Origin: Pseudomonas sp. B21-040
GTDB taxonomy: Bacteria; Pseudomonadota; Gammaproteobacteria; Pseudomonadales; Pseudomonadaceae
Direction: 5' to 3'
Length of the DNA: 64,000 nt
NCBI RefSeq assembly: GCF_024748695.1
Contig: NZ_CP087176.1
Location: 427,501-491,500, forward strand
Numbering within the stretch: the stretch's first letter is position 1; the number at the start of each line of letters is the position of its first letter. A program made the position numbers and the translations under genes. The notes under the pieces are model-generated. The model was not told the DNA's origin and did not search any database. It worked only from the letters and a program-made list of their open reading frames with translations. This document shows, one piece after another, positions 60,088 through 64,000 of this stretch.

Positions 60088-62781
60088 TCAGGCGAACGGG
60101 CCACGCGGGTAGCGCTTGAGCTTTTCGATCAGCTCGGCGCCGGGGATTGGTCGGTCGAACAGGTAGCCCTGGCCGACGTCGCAGCGGTGACGGCGCAAGA
60201 AGGCCAACTGCTCGGCCGTCTCGATGCCTTCGGCCACGACCTTGAGTTTCAGGTTGTGGGCCATGGCGATCACCGCGGAGGTGATTTCCATGTCGTCCTG
60301 GTTGTCCGGGATTTCGTGGATGAAGCTGCGATCGATCTTGATGATGTCGATCGGGAATTTTTTCAGGTAGCTGAGCGACGAGTATCCGGTGCCGAAGTCA
60401 TCCATGGCCAGGGTCAGGCCCAGGCGCTTGAGTTGATCAAGCTGCAAGTGCGTGTCTTCGGTGGCTTCCAGCAGCAGGCCTTCGGTGAGTTCCAACTCCA
60501 GCAGGTGGGCTGGCAGCGCTTCTTCCTTGAGGATGGTCGCGATGGACGACACCAGGTCCGGGTCGGAGAACTGTTTGGGTGACAGGTTGATCGCCACTTG
60601 AAGATTGCCCAGGCCGGCGGCGCTCAGCGCCTTGCTCATGCGGCAGGCCTGGCGGGCGATCCATTTGCCGATCGGGATGATCAGCCCGGTTTCTTCGGCG
60701 ACGCTGATGAACTGGTCCGGGCGGATCATGCCTTTGTCGGGGTGGTTCCAGCGCAACAACGCTTCCATCCCCAGCAGGCGGCCACTGCGCAAGCACAGCT
60801 TGGGCTGATAGAACACGTCCAGCTCGTTCTGGGTGAGGGCGCGGCGCAGGTTGTTCTCGACGAACAGCTTGTAGCTGGCCTCGGCATTCAGCGCTTCGGT
60901 GAACACCTGGACCTGATGCTTGCCGTTGGCCTTGGCCTTGTGCAGCGCCAGGCCGGCGTTGCGCATCAGGGTTTGCGGGTCACGACCATGCAGCGGCGCG
61001 CAGGCCAGGCCCACGGAGCCGGTGACGCTGATCAACTGGTTGTCGACGAACATCGGCTTGTCGAGGGTCATCAGCAATTGATTGGCGACCTGCAGGCCGG
61101 TGCGCATATCGGTGTTGTCCAGCAACACAGCGAATTCGTTACTGGCGAAGCGCGCCAGGCTGCCACTCGGGCTCAGGCTGTTGCGCAGGCGTCGGGCCAG
61201 GCTGATCAACAGTTTGTCGCCGGTCTGGTGACCGAGGCTGTCGTTGATCCGCTTGAAGTTGTCGATGTCCACCAGCAACAGGCAGATGGGCGTATCGGTG
61301 TCGCGGGCGAAGCGTTCATCGAGGTTGCGGATGAAGGCGGGGCGGTTGCCGAGATTGGTCAGGTTGTCGGTGTAGGCCAGGCGCTCGATGCGCTGCTGGG
61401 CGAGTTTGGTCTGGGTGATGTCTTCGTAAATGCCGATGTAATGCGTCAACTCGCGGTTATCGCCGTACACCTTGGAGATTGATAACTGCCCCCAGTACGG
61501 TTCGAGGTTCTTTCGTCGGCTCTTGAATTCGCCTTGCCAGCTGTTGCTCTTGGCCAGTGCCGAGGGTGCGTCGAACAGCAATTCACTGAGGTTCTCCAGT
61601 GCCGGCAGTTCCGACAGCCGCTGGCCGTGGACTTCTTCGGTGGTGTACTGGGTGATCGCGGTGAAGCTGGGGTTGACGTATTCCACCACGCCGTCGCAAT
61701 TGACCAGCAAAAAGGCGTTGGCGCTTTGCTCGACCGCACGCTGGAACAGGTGCAGGGCGCTGGTGGCGGTGCGGCGGTTGTGGTTGTTGATGACTTGGGC
61801 GAACTGATCCGCCAGCTCGCCGGCAAACGCGATTTCGTCCGACTGCCAGGCGCGGGTAGCACCCGTCTGCTCCAGGCAGAGCACGCCGACCACTTGACCG
61901 TCGACGCGGATACTGGCGTCGAGCATCGCGTTCACATCGCGCGGGCGCAGGCTCTCGGCCATGTCCCGGGTGCGCGGATCACGCATGGCGTTATGGGCGT
62001 CAATGGCGCGGCTGCTGTGCAGGGCTTCGAGGTAGTCGGGGAAGCCGCTGACGTCGATCGGGTCCGGCAGCAGATATTCCCCGCTGACGCGGTGAAAAGC
62101 CGAAATCGGCACCAGCATCGAGTCTTCGAGGTTCCACAGGCTGGCGCAGTCGATTTCGTAGATATCGCAGGCGCTGCGGGTGATCAGTTCGGCGGCTTCT
62201 TTCAGAGAATTGTTGCTGCTGTAGCGCTGGCGGGTCAGCAACAGGATCAGGTCCTGCTGGGCGCGCACCCGGTCCAGATGCTGCAACTGTTCCTGCTGGG
62301 CGCGCTGGTTGAGTTCCAGGGCGATTTGCAGGCGCGAGTTCTGGGTCTCCAGATCCTGCGCGGGGGATAGCTGAAAGTCCTTGAAGAGGTCGTCGACGAC
62401 CAGCAAATAGCCGCGCAACAAGTGCCGATTGTGCTGTTTATAGGCTTCGCCCAGTTCCAGCAGGTTCAAGGCGCCAGAGGCGGTGTGCAAGGTGTAGCGG
62501 ATCTGGTAATTCGGACTGTCGGTGAGTTGCTGCTGGACCGCGTCATGCAACTGATAGCGCGCTTCGGGCTCCATCAGGCTGGCGTAGGGTGAGTCGACCA
62601 GCGCACACAGGTCCACGGCCGGCAGACCGAAATGACGTTCGCAATTAGGATCGAGAAACAGCAGCGCCCAGCTAGGTTCATTCAGCCGTTCGAAACGCAG
62701 CATGCCGAGCCGCGAGGGCACAGGCAACTGCGTCACTACCTCGGCCACCATTCGGCTGGCGGCATCGGGTTGGCTTTTCAT
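60088..62781 (-). CDS. PAS-GAF-PAS-GGDEF-EAL protein, probable c-di-GMP phosphodiesterase
   Basis: The ATG at 62781 (MKSQPDAASRMVAEV) gives 897 residues; the longer frame is leader. Order: PAS-like (about 20-150), GAF (about 190-335), PAS (about 345-460), GGDEF (about 470-625), EAL (about 645-895). The GGDEF signature is degenerate (RFASNEFAVLL, no GGDEF), so cyclase activity is unlikely. The EAL domain keeps its key residues: MEALLRW, NLSPKQF, ELELTE, DDFGTGYSSL, IIKIDRSF, VAEGIET, QGYLFDRP. It should degrade c-di-GMP, with GAF/PAS input. No transmembrane segment, so it is cytoplasmic. Confidence 0.93.
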   Translation of the reverse strand: MKSQPDAASRMVAEVVTQLPVPSRLGMLRFERLNEPSWALLFLDPNCERHFGLPAVDLCALVDSPYASLMEPEARYQLHDAVQQQLTDSPNYQIRYTLHTASGALNLLELGEAYKQHNRHLLRGYLLVVDDLFKDFQLSPAQDLETQNSRLQIALELNQRAQQEQLQHLDRVRAQQDLILLLTRQRYSSNNSLKEAAELITRSACDIYEIDCASLWNLEDSMLVPISAFHRVSGEYLLPDPIDVSGFPDYLEALHSSRAIDAHNAMRDPRTRDMAESLRPRDVNAMLDASIRVDGQVVGVLCLEQTGATRAWQSDEIAFAGELADQFAQVINNHNRRTATSALHLFQRAVEQSANAFLLVNCDGVVEYVNPSFTAITQYTTEEVHGQRLSELPALENLSELLFDAPSALAKSNSWQGEFKSRRKNLEPYWGQLSISKVYGDNRELTHYIGIYEDITQTKLAQQRIERLAYTDNLTNLGNRPAFIRNLDERFARDTDTPICLLLVDIDNFKRINDSLGHQTGDKLLISLARRLRNSLSPSGSLARFASNEFAVLLDNTDMRTGLQVANQLLMTLDKPMFVDNQLISVTGSVGLACAPLHGRDPQTLMRNAGLALHKAKANGKHQVQVFTEALNAEASYKLFVENNLRRALTQNELDVFYQPKLCLRSGRLLGMEALLRWNHPDKGMIRPDQFISVAEETGLIIPIGKWIARQACRMSKALSAAGLGNLQVAINLSPKQFSDPDLVSSIATILKEEALPAHLLELELTEGLLLEATEDTHLQLDQLKRLGLTLAMDDFGTGYSSLSYLKKFPIDIIKIDRSFIHEIPDNQDDMEITSAVIAMAHNLKLKVVAEGIETAEQLAFLRRHRCDVGQGYLFDRPIPGAELIEKLKRYPRGPFA

Positions 62782-62971
62782 TGAGGGAAACTCACTTCGA
62801 ATGTGCTGATCGCGCCGGGCTCTCGCCCTCTTAACTGTTGTCTGCGGCAAGGTTGCATCATTGCGGCACTGACTGACAAGAGACATGAAGGCCAAGTGCT
62901 ATAAGAATATGTCGGCAGGAGGGAAGTTTTCTCCAGCGCGCGCTTAAAACTTATGCATTTGGCCTTCTTTA

Positions 62972-64000
62972 CTAGGCCAGAGGGATATTGATCGCTTGTA
63001 ATGGTTTGCCGTCCCGGTCGTGGTAATTAACCTGAATGTGCTCTCTATCAACGACCAGATGGGCAAAATTGTCCTGGCTGACCACCTGGCTGGTCAGTTC
63101 ATGACGGTAGTCCCCCGCAGCCGTTTTCGCCAACGGCTGATCCAGGATGAACGTGGAGGCCTTGGCATAAGGCAGCAGTTTGCTGTTGCACAGGGGCGAG
63201 GAAACGATGGTGTGCACCTCGAAGTCCGGGTCTTTGCTGTGGGTCAGTCGACTCGTCAGGGAGCCGTGGACATCGCCCGACACGAAGATCACGTTCTTGA
63301 TGCGGTGCGTACGAATCGTTTCCAGCAATCGCAGGCGTTGTTCCGGGAAGGCTTTCCAGGCGTCATCGCCCAAGGTTTTGCGGTCGGGGTAGAACATCAC
63401 GCTGGTTACCACAAATTTGACCCGGGCCGGGCTGTGGATCAGCCATTTGCACAGCGCCTGTTCCTGTTCTTCATCAAGGATACGGCGATCATCGGCCGAC
63501 AAATTGCGTCGAGTGCGGCTGTCGGTGACAAACCATTCAATATCGCCGTTGGCGAACTGATACCAATACTGTTCGAGCTTTCTGCTTATCTGTCCGTCGG
63601 CAAGTAATTCATGCGCAGGGCTATGGCTGGCTTGATATAACTCATACGCTGCGATGGCGTTTTTGTATAAGTAATCGTCCGTCTTGCTTTTGTTGGCAGG
63701 CCAGTTGTCTTCTATTTCATGGTCGTCGAGGATCATGTAAGTTGGAGTGCCGGACATTAACTTGCTGATGTTGGGTTGAGAAAAAGCAATTCGGTACTTG
63801 CTGAGTATTTCCTTGTACTCGCGGTCGGGAGCAATAACGTTCAAGTCATCGACGTAGATTTGATCGCCTGTCATCAACGTGGCGCTGATGGGCGGCTCCG
63901 CCCGCTGCGCAAGGTGTGCGATCGAAGCGAAAATCCGGTCGCCCAGGTGCGGGGCCGACGGTATCCCTGCGGTCATTCGAAGGTAGCGGCATGAGCCAAC
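62972..64000 (-). CDS. PhoD-like alkaline phosphatase (5' end cut by window)
   Basis: The frame stays open to the right edge (VGSCRYLR lies upstream of the first ATG at 63976), so the start is outside. At least 342 residues are present. PhoD-family metal motifs are GDQIYVDD, DDHEIEDNW and FVSGDVHGS. Members hydrolyse phosphate mono- and diesters; many are secreted by Tat, but the N-terminus is not visible. The gap to the EAL gene (62782-62971) shows nothing notable. Confidence 0.85.
   Translation of the reverse strand, partial: VGSCRYLRMTAGIPSAPHLGDRIFASIAHLAQRAEPPISATLMTGDQIYVDDLNVIAPDREYKEILSKYRIAFSQPNISKLMSGTPTYMILDDHEIEDNWPANKSKTDDYLYKNAIAAYELYQASHSPAHELLADGQISRKLEQYWYQFANGDIEWFVTDSRTRRNLSADDRRILDEEQEQALCKWLIHSPARVKFVVTSVMFYPDRKTLGDDAWKAFPEQRLRLLETIRTHRIKNVIFVSGDVHGSLTSRLTHSKDPDFEVHTIVSSPLCNSKLLPYAKASTFILDQPLAKTAAGDYRHELTSQVVSQDNFAHLVVDREHIQVNYHDRDGKPLQAINIPLA

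Overview
The window looks like chromosome of a fluorescent Pseudomonas (P. fluorescens group): G+C-rich genes with dense coding, Pseudomonas-type gltBD-hemE, selO-mscK-nhaP and putA/putP loci, and many short palindromic intergenic repeats. The assignment is inferred from gene content and protein style; no search was run.

Layout. 1-5.6 kb: glutamate synthase (gltB cut by the left edge, gltD) and hemE. 5.7-8.0 kb: a divergent MFS exporter / LysR regulator pair. 8.0-9.6 kb: a decayed toxin-antitoxin module (antitoxin intact, toxin internally deleted) and two small Pseudomonas hypothetical genes. 9.6-12.2 kb: an A+T-rich insert with an XRE regulator, a VUT/YhhQ-type queuosine-precursor transporter carrying an extra soluble N-terminal domain, and a QueC that resembles the enterobacterial form rather than the usual Pseudomonas one.

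12.3-30.6 kb is one long minus-strand, translationally coupled operon of about 20 genes. It is an aryl polyene (APE) pigment cluster: two ketosynthases plus a chain-length-factor-like protein, ketoreductase, dehydratases, two ACPs, an AMP-ligase fused to a dehydratase, thioesterase, acyltransferases, glycosyltransferase, LolA-like carrier, MMPL exporter and lipoproteins. It also has an aromatic ammonia-lyase, a halogenase-like flavoprotein and an antiporter-like membrane protein. Starter acid would come from the lyase, be loaded by the ligase onto ACP, be extended with reduction and dehydration to a conjugated polyene, and then be moved to the outer membrane by the LolA/MMPL/lipoprotein set.

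30.9-45.9 kb: parA-like gene, trxC, selO, mscK, a K+/H+ antiporter, two chemoreceptors flanking a zapA-like pair, and an acyl-CoA dehydrogenase. 46.1-52.0 kb: divergent putA/putP with a field of GTTGCA boxes. 52.3-57.7 kb: an orphan type VI secretion island with a vgrG-effector fusion interrupted by one amber codon, three tandem small membrane proteins (candidate immunity genes) and a DUF4123 adaptor. 57.8-64 kb: a small hypothetical gene, rlmJ, msrA, a PAS-GAF-PAS-GGDEF-EAL phosphodiesterase and a PhoD-like phosphatase cut by the right edge.

Most notable observations: the REP-like repeat that splits the signal peptide of the APE LolA gene in frame, the amber codon in vgrG, the tandem immunity-like genes, the halogenase-like and ammonia-lyase genes of the APE cluster, the transferred-looking queC/VUT island, the deleted HigB-like toxin, and a divergent zapA-like pair outside its usual neighbourhood.
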